Assembly (NCBI GenBank): GCA_965198755.1
Contig: OZ240673.1
Coordinates: 806,001 to 870,000 of the forward strand
Source: BOG-908 sp963692875
GTDB lineage: Bacteria; Pseudomonadota; Alphaproteobacteria; Acetobacterales; Acetobacteraceae
Direction: 5' to 3'
DNA: 64,000 nucleotides
Position 1 is the stretch's first letter, and each line of letters starts with the position of its first letter. Shown one piece after another: positions 37,703-48,449 of this stretch. Both the position numbers and the translations under genes were made by a program. The notes under the pieces were generated by a model, which worked only from the letters and a program-made list of their open reading frames with translations, did no database searches and was not told the DNA's origin.

Positions 37703-37821
37703 TCCTTCCCGTAGCCTTGTCCGCCCAGACGCAAACCGAAGATGCCTAGAAACGATATCAAAACGAGCTTGGTCGAACGGAGCCGCCGTTGTAGCGTGCA
37801 CTTTCAAGTCAGGGTAGTAAC

Positions 37822-39267
37822 ATGCGCTTAGGTGACGTCCTTCTGATGAAGGGACTGGTCCGCAATTCGGATCTCGAGACGGCCGCCGAGCGGCAGCGGC
37901 TGCAGGGCGGCCGTCTCGGCGAGAACCTGATCGCGCTCGGCCTGATGACAACCGAGCAGCTCTACGCGGTGATCGACGACACGCCAGTCATGCCGCGCAC
38001 GGTCGCGGAGACCGGCATCTCCCGCAGCATATTGCTCGGCCTGGTGCTGAAGTTCATGCGGGTGACATCCTGCGAGACGATCCCGGACCTGGCGCGTCGT
38101 ATCCACCTCAGCCACGCAGTGGTGCAGGAAGTGATCGACGACGCGATCGCACAGAAACTGATCCACGTGCTGGGATCGCTCAACAGCGGGGTCGTCCGCT
38201 ACATCCGCTACGCGCTCTCCGACCACGGGCGCGAGGCTGCCGGCGCCGCTATGGAGAGCACGCAGTATATGGGCCCGGCGCCGGTCAGCCTGGCCTCGTT
38301 CCAGACCCAGGTCAGCAAGCAGGCAATCACCAACACGTCGCTCGATTTGCAAACGCTGCGCCAGGCCTGCGCGGGGCTGACACTCTCCGACCACACGATC
38401 CAGCGTCTGGTGCCGGCGGTCAGCGCGGGCAAGACGGTGCTGCTGTATGGCCCCCCGGGCAACGGCAAGACCAGCCTAGGCCACCGCATTGCCGGCGTGT
38501 TCAGCGACGCAGTGTTCATCCCCTACGCCATCGAGGTTGGCGGCCAGATCATCCGCATGCACGACCCGAGCCTGCACGTGCCCTACATGGTTCGCGAGGA
38601 CGAAGGCGCCGGCACGCTGGGCAACGGCGTGCAGATCGAAGCCTTCGACGGGCGCTGGGTCGCCTGCAAGCGACCCGTGGCGATGGCCGGCGGCGAGATG
38701 ACGCTGGACATGCTGGACCTGCGCTGGGACGAGACGACCCGCACCTACGACGCGCCGCTGCACATGAAAGCGCTCAACGGCGTGTTCCTGATCGACGATT
38801 TCGGTCGCCAGAAGGTCAACCCCACCGACCTGCTGAACCGCTGGATCGTCCCGCTGGAGAACCGGATCGACTACCTCAAGCTGAACACCGGCCTCACCTT
38901 CAAGCTGCCGTTCGACGAGCTGGTGATCTTCTCGACCAACCTGGAGCCGGCCGACCTGATGGACCCGGCCTTTTTGCGCCGTATCCCCTACAAAATCCAG
39001 ATGCTGGGTCCGACCCTGGCCGAGTACAGGCGGATCTTCGACAAGGTCGCGGCTTCCGCGGGGCTGAAGCTGCAGGACGACGCTTTCGACTTCGTGGTGG
39101 AGCGGCTGACCGGCAAGGGACTCCACGAACTGGCGGCGTTCCAGCCCAAGTTCATCTGCGACCAGGTTGCTCAGGTGGTGCGCTGCTTCCGGCTTGAACC
39201 GGAAATGACGCGCGTGCTTCTGGCCGACGCGCTGGAGAATTTGTACGTCGGGATCGGGGAGGAGTAG
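37822..39267 (+). CDS. AAA+ ATPase with MshEN-like N-terminus
   Basis: A 481-residue protein. Residues 1-50 (MRLGDVLLMKGLV, then RLGENLIALGLMTTEQL) match the duplicated RLGxxL helix pattern of MshEN/GspE N-terminal domains, some of which bind cyclic di-GMP. Residues 60-145 look like a winged helix (ARRIHLSHAVVQEVIDDAIAQ, then RYALSDHGREAA). The AAA+ module follows with Walker A GPPGNGKTS (210-218), Walker B VFLIDDFG (321-328) and an arginine-rich sensor region (PAFLRRIPYKIQ). The ATPase part is of the MoxR/ParA-unrelated RuvB-like kind seen in other Rhodospirillales. Its role is unknown; a pilus or signalling link is inference. Confidence 0.75.
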   Translation: MRLGDVLLMKGLVRNSDLETAAERQRLQGGRLGENLIALGLMTTEQLYAVIDDTPVMPRTVAETGISRSILLGLVLKFMRVTSCETIPDLARRIHLSHAVVQEVIDDAIAQKLIHVLGSLNSGVVRYIRYALSDHGREAAGAAMESTQYMGPAPVSLASFQTQVSKQAITNTSLDLQTLRQACAGLTLSDHTIQRLVPAVSAGKTVLLYGPPGNGKTSLGHRIAGVFSDAVFIPYAIEVGGQIIRMHDPSLHVPYMVREDEGAGTLGNGVQIEAFDGRWVACKRPVAMAGGEMTLDMLDLRWDETTRTYDAPLHMKALNGVFLIDDFGRQKVNPTDLLNRWIVPLENRIDYLKLNTGLTFKLPFDELVIFSTNLEPADLMDPAFLRRIPYKIQMLGPTLAEYRRIFDKVAASAGLKLQDDAFDFVVERLTGKGLHELAAFQPKFICDQVAQVVRCFRLEPEMTRVLLADALENLYVGIGEE

Positions 39268-39269
39268 GG

Positions 39270-39329
39270 AGCAAGCGCTTCTTTTTCGAGGAAAAGAAGC
39301 AAAAAGCTTTTGTCTCGGCTGTCGCGGAC
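39270..39329. repeat. Solo CTTC-type arm with core
   Basis: A left arm (GCAAGCGCTTCTTTTTCG and its complement) plus the core GCTGTCGCGG. No right arm follows. The rest of the gap to 39572 contains no gene I can support. Confidence 0.75.
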
Positions 39330-39469
39330 CGTTTGACTGGCGTGTTCGCGAGGGAATCGAATTCATCTGAACTTTTCAGACAAGCGCTGGATTCCTGGAT
39401 GATGCGGTGCAGCATGAACTTCGCTTCCGGGCAGGGAAGTCAGTTGCGCCCAGCGATTTCCTCGGTTTG

Positions 39470-39488
39470 CATGTCGTTTTCGCTGACA
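39470..39488. promoter_or_regulatory. ATGTC-N9-GACAT inverted repeat before the BLUF gene
   Basis: ATGTC and GACAT flank nine bases, giving TGT-N11-ACA, about 85 bases before the BLUF gene. This is close to but not identical with the TGT-N12-ACA site of PpsR/CrtJ photosynthesis repressors. It may be chance. Confidence 0.2.
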
Positions 39489-39572
39489 TCCGAGTTATCC
39501 ACTGAAACTTTAACCGATTGGGCTTGACGAAGCCGGTCAGCGGAGGGAACCCTAGCGGCTGGAGAGTGACCG

Positions 39573-40928
39573 ATGTCCCAGGCGCGCATCTCGACCCCGG
39601 CGGCAAGATCGGGGAGTGCCGCAGGTGCCGCTCGTAGCGGCATGCTGTCACGGCTGATTTATCGCAGTCGCGCCGCCAGGCACCTGGCGCCGCCAGACTT
39701 GCGGATGCTCGCTGCCACATCTCAGGCTCGCAACAGCCGCGAGGACATCACCGGGCTGATGCTGTTCGACGACAGCCGCTTTTACCAGTGGCTCGAAGGT
39801 CCGCCGGAACGCGTCGAATGCCTGATGGATTCGATTCGCAACGACAAGCGGCACACCGACATCGAGGTGCTCAACGTCGAGTCGTCCGAAACCCGGCGCT
39901 TCGGCGACTGGAGCATGAAGCTGGCTGCGAGCCTGCCGGCGACCGCGTCCTGGCGCCGCGACGTGATCGAGCCGCCACGCGACGTGGTCGAGACGTTGCA
40001 CCAGCAACCGGACGCAGCGCCCGTGCTGCTGGTGAAGCTGCTGCCTGCCGAAGGCCAGGAGAAACCAATCCAAGTCAGTTCAGTCGCCGAAGCGATCGCG
40101 CGGCTGCCGCTGCGGCCGAAGATGACGGCGGTGCTGAAGGGCATCATGTTGTCGCAGGTGGTCCCGCTGATCGCCCAGCAGCACGGGCGCGGCGATGTCA
40201 TGGGAACGCGCCCGCCGGTGCCTCACTCCCGCGCGCTGGAACTGGCCCAAGCTCTGGTGGCCGCCGACCAGGATGCCGCCGTGGAGCTGATCCGCGAGCT
40301 GCAGGCCGGCCAGGCGTGCAGCGTGCCGCACTTCGCCACGTTGTTCGAACCGGCCGCCCGCCGACTCGGCGACATGTGGGGCGACGACGATTGCAGCGAG
40401 TTCGACGTGACGCTGGGCCTGTGCCGGCTGCAGTCAGCGTTGCGCCTGCTCAGCGGCGAGTCCAGGCACACGGCGACGTCGCACACCCCGGCGCCGGTGG
40501 TGCTGGTGACGCCCGAACCTGGTGAGCTGCATCGCTTCGGCGCGACGCTGGACTGCGACGTGCTGTGGAACGCCGGCTGGGCGCCACGCTGCGAATACCC
40601 CGACAACGACCAGGGCCTGACAGACCTCGTTGCCGATGACTGGGTGGACGTGCTGAACCTCTCGCTGAGCTCCGCCTTCCGCAGGGACCACTGGCAGCCG
40701 CGGATGAGCCGGACCGTGGCAGCGGCACGCCGCGCGTCGCGCAACCCGGATCTGGTGGTGCTGGTGAGCGGCCGGTTGTTCTTCGAGGAGGGCAGCACCG
40801 CCGGCGGGGTCGGCGCCGACGTGGCAACGCGAACCGCCTGGCACCTGGACAAGGTTATCCTGCGCGCGTTGGCGACCGCAACGGCGACGCCGAGCGAGAT
40901 GAGTGTGCCGTTGCCGTCGCCGAGCTAG
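39573..40928 (+). CDS. BLUF photoreceptor with AppA/PpaA-like C-terminal domain
   Basis: A 451-residue blue-light sensor. The BLUF domain (24-118) retains all photochemically important residues: Y30 in LIYRS, N54 in QARN, Q72 in FYQWLEGP, W113 and M115 in DWSMKL. After a linker, residues 215-440 resemble the SCHIC/B12-binding module of AppA and PpaA (FEPAARRLGDMWGDDDCSEFDVTLGLCRLQ, then a Rossmann-like half), which binds haem or cobalamin. In AppA this architecture antagonises the PpsR repressor of photosynthesis genes. The cysteine-rich tail of AppA is absent. The start may be ATG 39573 (GGAGAG upstream) or the internal M24. Confidence 0.88.
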   Translation: MSQARISTPAARSGSAAGAARSGMLSRLIYRSRAARHLAPPDLRMLAATSQARNSREDITGLMLFDDSRFYQWLEGPPERVECLMDSIRNDKRHTDIEVLNVESSETRRFGDWSMKLAASLPATASWRRDVIEPPRDVVETLHQQPDAAPVLLVKLLPAEGQEKPIQVSSVAEAIARLPLRPKMTAVLKGIMLSQVVPLIAQQHGRGDVMGTRPPVPHSRALELAQALVAADQDAAVELIRELQAGQACSVPHFATLFEPAARRLGDMWGDDDCSEFDVTLGLCRLQSALRLLSGESRHTATSHTPAPVVLVTPEPGELHRFGATLDCDVLWNAGWAPRCEYPDNDQGLTDLVADDWVDVLNLSLSSAFRRDHWQPRMSRTVAAARRASRNPDLVVLVSGRLFFEEGSTAGGVGADVATRTAWHLDKVILRALATATATPSEMSVPLPSPS

Positions 40929-40929
40929 G

Positions 40930-41066
40930 AAGAAAGCAAGGTCTTCTTTTCTGAAGAAAAGAAGCAAAAGACTTTTGTCCCTGCTGTCGCGGAAGTCTCT
41001 GCAGCGCGCGCCAAAGAGAACAAAAGTTTTTTGGTTCTTTTTTTCAAAAAAGAACCGCTTGCTTGC
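40930..41066. repeat. Two-armed palindromic element, GGTTC arm right
   Basis: Intact copy in the convergent gap between the BLUF gene and the RNA methyltransferase gene. The left arm carries TTCTTTTCTGAAGAAAAGAAG, written here in two parts as TTCTTTTCTG and AAGAAAAGAAG; the core is GCTGTCGCGG. Confidence 0.92.
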
Positions 41067-41082
41067 CGTTCGGAATCCAGCC

Positions 41083-42324
41083 TCACACTTTCTCAAACAC
41101 TGCCACGCACTCGACCTGTGCCGACCACAGGAATTGGTCGATCGGCGTTGCCCGCACCAGCCGGTAGCCGGCCCGCGACAGCAAAGCTGCCTCGCGGCCC
41201 AGGGCTTGCGGGTTGCAGCTGACGTATACGACCCGCTTCACGGCGCTCACGGCGATCAGCTGCAATTGCGCGGCGCTGCCGGCGTAGGGCGGATCCAGCA
41301 CCACCATCGCGGCGCCGGCAAGCTCCTTCGGCTGCAGCGGCTGGCGGGCCAGGTCGCGCTGCGTCATCTCCACCCGGCTGCCGGCCTGGGCGCGGCGGAC
41401 GCAGGCGGCGGCTTGCGCCTGACCCTCGTAGGCCTGGACGCGCAGCCGCTCAGCGAGCGGGAAGCTGATGGTGCCGCAGCCGGCGTAGAGCTCGACAGCG
41501 CGCGAGCGGCCGGTAAGCTTGTCCGGCACGGCGTCGAGCACGGCCGCCACGATCGCCGCCTCACCCTCGACGGAGGCCTGTAGAAAGGCGCCGGGTGGCG
41601 GCTCCACGCGCTGGCCGGCGAAGCGCACCGACGGGGGCGCGGTCATGGCGGCCACCTCCGGCGCGGCCTCGCCGAGCGCCCAGGCGATGCGCGGGACGGC
41701 GTGTGCGGCGGCGAACGCAGCAAGCTTGGCCCGGTCGGTTGCCTCCAGCGGGCCGTCGGTGCGGATCAGCAGGTCGGCACCATCGGCCATCAGGTTGGCC
41801 ACCACCGAGGTGCTGCGGCGCAGGGCGGCCAGGCTGCCCAGCAGCTTGCGCAACGGGGCGAGCAGGCCGAACAGCGCAGGATGCAGCACGTGGCAGGTGG
41901 CCAGGTCGACGATGTCCGAGGTGTGGGCGCGGTGCAGGCCGAACAGCACGCCGCCGGGCCGGCGCTCGACGGCGAAATCCATCCGGCGGCGGGCGCGCGG
42001 CGGGGTGCGGACCAAGGGAGTGACGTCCGGATCGGTGAACCCTGCGTGGCGCAGCGCGGTGACAACCGACTGCCGTTTCCAAGCTGCGTATTGTTCGTCC
42101 TGCCAGTGCTGTAGGGCACAGCCGCCGCAGCCCTCGCTAAAATGCGGGCAGGGGGGGGTGACGCGGTCCGGGCTGGGGGCCAGCACCTCGAGCAGGCGGG
42201 CGCGCTTGCCCGAGGCGTCCGGCTGGGCGCGGACCAGCTCGCCAGGCAGGGTGCGGGCGACGTGGAGGCGGTGCGGTTCGCGAGCGACGCCGTCGCCTGC
42301 GGTGCCGATGCGGTCGATCGACAC
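41083..42324 (-). CDS. RlmD/TrmA-type RNA (uracil-C5) methyltransferase
   Basis: A SAM-dependent m5U methyltransferase, probably acting on 23S rRNA or tRNA. Counting from the GTG at 42324 (413 residues), a short TRAM-like segment is followed by the cluster-binding cysteines C59, C66, C69 (CPHFSEGCGGC) and C144, the GAFLQ block, the SAM loop VELYAGCGTISFPLA, LDPPYAG, and the nucleophile C370 in VSCNPQAL. The exact start is unclear, because the frame is open through the palindromic element upstream and no ATG lies between; GTG 42324 gives a natural domain start. Confidence 0.87.
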   Translation of the reverse strand: MSIDRIGTAGDGVAREPHRLHVARTLPGELVRAQPDASGKRARLLEVLAPSPDRVTPPCPHFSEGCGGCALQHWQDEQYAAWKRQSVVTALRHAGFTDPDVTPLVRTPPRARRRMDFAVERRPGGVLFGLHRAHTSDIVDLATCHVLHPALFGLLAPLRKLLGSLAALRRSTSVVANLMADGADLLIRTDGPLEATDRAKLAAFAAAHAVPRIAWALGEAAPEVAAMTAPPSVRFAGQRVEPPPGAFLQASVEGEAAIVAAVLDAVPDKLTGRSRAVELYAGCGTISFPLAERLRVQAYEGQAQAAACVRRAQAGSRVEMTQRDLARQPLQPKELAGAAMVVLDPPYAGSAAQLQLIAVSAVKRVVYVSCNPQALGREAALLSRAGYRLVRATPIDQFLWSAQVECVAVFEKV

Positions 42325-42373
42325 GTCGAGGTCTGGCGGTTGCTGGCGAACGGGGATGCTCTTTCTGACGTAA

Positions 42374-42520
42374 GGGAAGCAAGGCCTTCTTTTTCGAGAA
42401 AAAGAAGCAAAAAGCTTTTGTCTCGGCTGTCGCGGACGGCTGAAACGACACGTTTCACCGCGGCGCACCTCCGGAGACAAAAGGCTTTTGGTTCTTTTTC
42501 AAAAAAGAACCGCTTGCTTT

Positions 42521-42524
<4 letters not shown>
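42374..42524. repeat. Two-armed palindromic element, GGTTC arm right
   Basis: Intact copy in the tandem gap between the DEAD-box gene and the RNA methyltransferase gene. It has a left GGCCTTC arm, the core GCTGTCGCGGACGGCTGAAACGA in two parts (GCTGTCGCGG and ACGGCTGAAACGA), and a right GGTTC arm. Confidence 0.9.
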
Positions 42525-44590
<2,066 letters not shown>

Positions 44591-45026
44591 CGTTGCGTAG
44601 GCCTCGCCGGGGGACGCGGGGTCAGCGCCTGCAGCTTCCGGCGCAACATGGGCGGCCTTGTCGTCCTGCTCGGGTTGCACGGGCTCGTCGCCCTCGCAGG
44701 CAGTGTGTTGGTTCAACAAATTGTCTCGGTCTCTGGAAAAAGGCGCCGCGCCGGGTTGTGTCGGGCGGCAAGAACAACATCCGGCTCGGAGCAGGGCAGG
44801 TGGCTTGCGGAACCGGCACGCCGATCGTGCGAACCGCAACAAGGATGGTTGCGAATTGCCGGGTGCACACCGTGCGTCGCTGCGCGGCATATCTGCAACC
44901 ATATCGCCAAAGTCAAGCTTTTAGGGCTGTCCGGCCTCGTTGCATCGAGAAGCTGCACCGCCATCCTGGTGCAAGACACCCGGTCCGCCCAGAGTCCCCT
45001 TCCCACCATTGCCGCCAGGAGTTGCG

Positions 45027-46904
45027 ATGCCAGACGAACCCGCCTTGCCGATCGAGGACTACGCCATGATCGGCGACCGGGTGACCTGCGCCCTGGTGGG
45101 CCGCAACGGCTCGATAGATTGGCTGTGCCTGCCGCATTTCGACAGCCAGGCCGCCTTCGCCGCCTTGCTCGGCAACACCGGTAACGGCCGCTGGCTGATC
45201 TCACCCGCACCCGACTCCGCTGGCCAGGTTCCCCGCGCCACCCGCAGCTACCGCGGCGAGAGCCTGATCCTGGAGACCGTGTTCGAGACGCCGTCCGGCA
45301 GCGTGTCGATCGTCGACTTCATGGTGCCGGAGGCGGAGAACGCGACGCTGGTGCGGTTGGTGCAGGGCCGCACCGGCAAAGTGGCGATGCAGACCGAGCT
45401 CGCCTTGCGCTTCGACTACGGCATCAGCGTGCCCTGGGTGACCAGGCTGGACGACCGCACCGGCATCTGCGCCATCGCCGGCCCGAACATGGTGGTGGTG
45501 CGCACGCAGGCCAAACTGCGCGGGCAGAACATGCGCACCGTCTCCGAGTTCTCGGTGTCTGCCGGGCAGACGGTGTCGTTCGTGCTCTCCCACGGCGCGT
45601 CGCACCTGGCGCCCCCCAGGGCGATCGACCCGGCGGCGGCGCTCGCCCGGACCGCGGAGTATTGGCAGGCCTTCATCGCCAAGTGCACCTACAAGGGCCC
45701 CCACTGGCAGGCGGTGCGCCGCTCGCTGCTCACCCTGCGCGCGCTGACCTACGCGCCCACCGGCGGCATCGTGGCGGCGGCCACCACCTCGCTGCCCGAG
45801 CAGCTCGGCGGCGGGCGCAACTGGGACTATCGGTTCTGCTGGCTGCGCGACGCCAGCCTCAGCCTGTTCGCGCTGATGGGCGCCGGCTACACCGAGGAGG
45901 CGGTGGCCTGGCGCGACTGGCTGCAACGCAGCATCGCCGGCAGCGCCGCGCAGATCCAGATCATGTACGGCCTGCGCGGTGAGCGTTCGTTGGATGAACG
46001 AGAGATCCCCTGGCTGTCCGGCTACCAGGGCGCCGCCCCGGTGCGCACCGGCAACGCGGCCAGCGGCCAGGTGCAGCTCGACGTCTATGGCGAGGTGCTG
46101 GAATGCCTGCACCAGGCGCGGCGCAACGGATTGCGCCCGCCGCCGCATGGCTGGGCCCTGCAGCGCAACATCGTCGAGCACCTGTCGACCATCTGGGACC
46201 AGCCGGACGAGGGCATGTGGGAGATCCGCGGCCCGCGGCAGCACTTCACCTTCAGCAAGATCATGGCCTGGGTGGCGGTGGACCGGATGATCAAGGACGC
46301 CACCCGCCACCACCTCACCGGCCCGATCGCCGAGTGGCGCACGCTGCGCAGCAGGATTTTCGAGCGCGTGCTGGCCGAGGGCTACGACGCCAAGCGCAAC
46401 ACCTTCGTGCAGAGCTTCGGCGGCACCGAGCTCGACGCGAGCCTGCTGCTGATACCCTCCGTCGGCTTCCTGCCGGCCACCGACCGCCGGGTAATCGGCA
46501 CGGTGGCTGCCGTCGAAGAGGACCTGCTGCAGGACGGTTTCGTGCAGCGCTACCGCACCCAAAGCAACGTGGACGGCCTGCCGCCCGGCGAGGGCGCCTT
46601 TCTTGCCTGCACCTTCTGGCTGGTGGACGCCTACGCCATGCAGGGCCGGGTGAGGGAAGCCCGCGCGCTGTTCGAGCGGCTGCTGGCGCTGTGCAACGAC
46701 GTCGGCCTGCTGGCCGAGGAGTACGACGTGGGCGCGCGCCGCCAGGTCGGCAATTTCCCGCAGGCCTTCTCCCACGTGGCACTGGTCGCGGCCGCGATGA
46801 CGCTGGGCAGGCTGGCGCCCGGCGAGATGGCGGTGTCACGCGCGTCGCCGCCATCCGCCGACGCTCCGGAGTTGGCCACCCCGGCGGTGCCTGGGCAGTT
46901 CTGA
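45027..46904 (+). CDS. Glycoside hydrolase family 15 (glucoamylase/trehalase-like)
   Basis: A 625-residue GH15 enzyme. An N-terminal beta-sandwich domain (about 1-230, IEDYAMIGDRVTCALVGRNGSIDWLCLPHFDS) precedes the (alpha/alpha)6 barrel, with GGGRNWDYRFCWLRDAS, MWEIRGPRQHFTFSKIMAW and EGAFLACTFWLVDAY as family blocks; the glutamate in MWEIRG is a candidate catalytic acid. No signal peptide is present, so it acts in the cytoplasm, probably on trehalose or alpha-glucans. The ATG at 45027 follows CAGGAG. The MFS gene starts two bases after the stop. Confidence 0.9.
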   Translation: MPDEPALPIEDYAMIGDRVTCALVGRNGSIDWLCLPHFDSQAAFAALLGNTGNGRWLISPAPDSAGQVPRATRSYRGESLILETVFETPSGSVSIVDFMVPEAENATLVRLVQGRTGKVAMQTELALRFDYGISVPWVTRLDDRTGICAIAGPNMVVVRTQAKLRGQNMRTVSEFSVSAGQTVSFVLSHGASHLAPPRAIDPAAALARTAEYWQAFIAKCTYKGPHWQAVRRSLLTLRALTYAPTGGIVAAATTSLPEQLGGGRNWDYRFCWLRDASLSLFALMGAGYTEEAVAWRDWLQRSIAGSAAQIQIMYGLRGERSLDEREIPWLSGYQGAAPVRTGNAASGQVQLDVYGEVLECLHQARRNGLRPPPHGWALQRNIVEHLSTIWDQPDEGMWEIRGPRQHFTFSKIMAWVAVDRMIKDATRHHLTGPIAEWRTLRSRIFERVLAEGYDAKRNTFVQSFGGTELDASLLLIPSVGFLPATDRRVIGTVAAVEEDLLQDGFVQRYRTQSNVDGLPPGEGAFLACTFWLVDAYAMQGRVREARALFERLLALCNDVGLLAEEYDVGARRQVGNFPQAFSHVALVAAAMTLGRLAPGEMAVSRASPPSADAPELATPAVPGQF

Positions 46905-46905
46905 C

Positions 46906-48249
46906 GTGCGGGAGATGTTCGCAGGCGGCGCCCGTGCGGCGGGCGAAGTGGCCGCGAGCCGAGGCGTCCGCCCAGCGGGCGAGATTGCCGCAAGCGGCGG
47001 CCGTCCGATGGGCGACGTGGCCACGAGTGGCGGTGGCCATTCGGCGGGTGTCGTAGCCGCACGAGATGACGCCCGCCCGGCACTCGGCGTGTTTGCCGCC
47101 TTTTGCACTTGCACGCTCGGGCTCGGGCTGGCGCGCTTCGCCTATACGCCGCTGATTCCGGCGCTGATCGGCGCGCACTGGTTTACCCCAGGGCAGGCGG
47201 TCTACCTGGGCGCGGCCAACATCGCCGGCTACCTGGGCGGTGCGGCTGGCGCGCGCGGTGTTGCCCGCCGGGCCGGCGTGCGGCTGATCCTGCGCCTCGC
47301 CATGGCGGCGGCCGTGCTGAGCCTGCTGGCCTGCGCGCTGCAGGCCGGCTTCGCCTGGGTGCTGGCCTGGCGCCTGGTGTCCGGCCTGGCCGGCGCCGTG
47401 TTGATGGTGCTGGCGGCACCCAGCGTGCTGCCGCTGGTGCCGCAGCACCGGCGCGGCCTGGCGGGCGGCATCATCTTCCTGGGCATCGGCCTGGGCATGG
47501 TGGCGTCCGGCACCGTGCTGCCGGTGCTGCTGCGCCACGGCGTAATGTGGGCCTGGCTGGGTTTGGGACTGGCCGGGCTGGGCCTGACGCTGGCCGCCTG
47601 GCCGGCGCTGCCGCCGGATCGGATGCTGTCCACGCCGGCTGCCGACACGCACCGCCTCTCGCCGCCGTTGCGCCTGCTGTGCGCGGCTTACGGCGTCAGC
47701 GCGTTCGGGCAGGTTGCGGCGATCCTGTTCCTGGCCGATTTCGTCGCACGCGGCCTGCATGGCGGCACCGCTTCCGGCAGCCACGTCTGGATCGTGTTCG
47801 GCCTGGGTGCGCTGGCAGGGCCTCTGCTGGCCGGCGAGGCGGCGGACCGCGTGGGTGCCGCGGCTGGCCTGCGCTGGCTATGGCTGAGCCAGGCGTCTGC
47901 CAACGCGGCGCTCGGCTGGGTGGCCTGGCACGGGGCGCCGTCGGCCTGGCTGGTGGGCGCCTGTGCCGTCGTCAGCGGCGCCGGCATCCCCGCACTGGTG
48001 GTGTTCGTCCTCGGCCGCTCGCAGGTGCTGGCCGGCGCGCACGAGGCGGCACGCGGCCACGCCTGGAGCAGCGCCACCATCGCGTTCGCCGCCGGGCAGG
48101 CGGTCGGCGCCTACGCGCTGTCTTACCTGTTCGCCATCACGGGACGGTATGACGCATTGTTTGCGATCTGCGCGCTTGCCATGGTGGGGGCCCTTGCCTG
48201 CGGCGAAGCCGGCAACGTCCTGGTGCGCCGAGGCTCCGGACGGGCCTAG
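46906..48249 (+). CDS. YbfB/YjiJ-family MFS transporter with repeat N-terminus
   Basis: A 447-residue membrane protein with about 12 helices, of the YbfB/YjiJ type (the GLGLARFAYTPLIPALI start of the first helix at 71-87 is characteristic). Before the first helix lies a 50-residue tail built of four 11- to 12-residue repeats (GGARAAGEVAAS, RGVRPAGEIAAS, GGRPMGDVATS, GGGHSAGVVAAR). The GTG at 46906 lies one base after the GH15 stop. A later start just before ALGVFAAF would remove the repeats and cannot be excluded. The substrate is unknown. Confidence 0.83.
   Translation: MREMFAGGARAAGEVAASRGVRPAGEIAASGGRPMGDVATSGGGHSAGVVAARDDARPALGVFAAFCTCTLGLGLARFAYTPLIPALIGAHWFTPGQAVYLGAANIAGYLGGAAGARGVARRAGVRLILRLAMAAAVLSLLACALQAGFAWVLAWRLVSGLAGAVLMVLAAPSVLPLVPQHRRGLAGGIIFLGIGLGMVASGTVLPVLLRHGVMWAWLGLGLAGLGLTLAAWPALPPDRMLSTPAADTHRLSPPLRLLCAAYGVSAFGQVAAILFLADFVARGLHGGTASGSHVWIVFGLGALAGPLLAGEAADRVGAAAGLRWLWLSQASANAALGWVAWHGAPSAWLVGACAVVSGAGIPALVVFVLGRSQVLAGAHEAARGHAWSSATIAFAAGQAVGAYALSYLFAITGRYDALFAICALAMVGALACGEAGNVLVRRGSGRA
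46924..47064. repeat. 36-bp minisatellite at the start of the MFS gene
   Basis: Four degenerate copies, mostly 36 bases long, each containing GCGGGCGA or a variant followed by T/GTGGCC or TTGCCG. They encode the repetitive N-terminal tail of the transporter. Confidence 0.75.
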
Positions 48250-48271
48250 CCGCTGATCCGCAATCGGAATG

Positions 48272-48422
48272 AGGCAAGCACGCGCTTCTTTTTCGAGAAA
48301 AAGAAGCAAAAAGCTTTACGTCGGCTGTCGCGGGTAGCTGAACACCACGCGTCACCACGCCACGCCCAAAGAGAACAAAAGTTTTTTGGTTCTTTTTTTC
48401 AAAAAAGAACCGCTTGCCTGCC
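48272..48422. repeat. Two-armed palindromic element, GGTTC arm right
   Basis: Intact copy in the tandem gap between the MFS gene and holB, with a left CGCTTC arm, the core GGCTGTCGCGGG and a right GGTTC arm. Confidence 0.9.
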
Positions 48423-48449
48423 TTTCCTCGCCCCAGCCAAGAGGCCCCG

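Noticed and set aside
45201..46775. Minus-strand open frame of 524 codons opposite the GH15 gene
   Set aside because: Its translation is low-complexity Arg/His/Gly/Val-rich without domains, and the opposite strand carries a full GH15 enzyme. It is a shadow frame caused by high GC.
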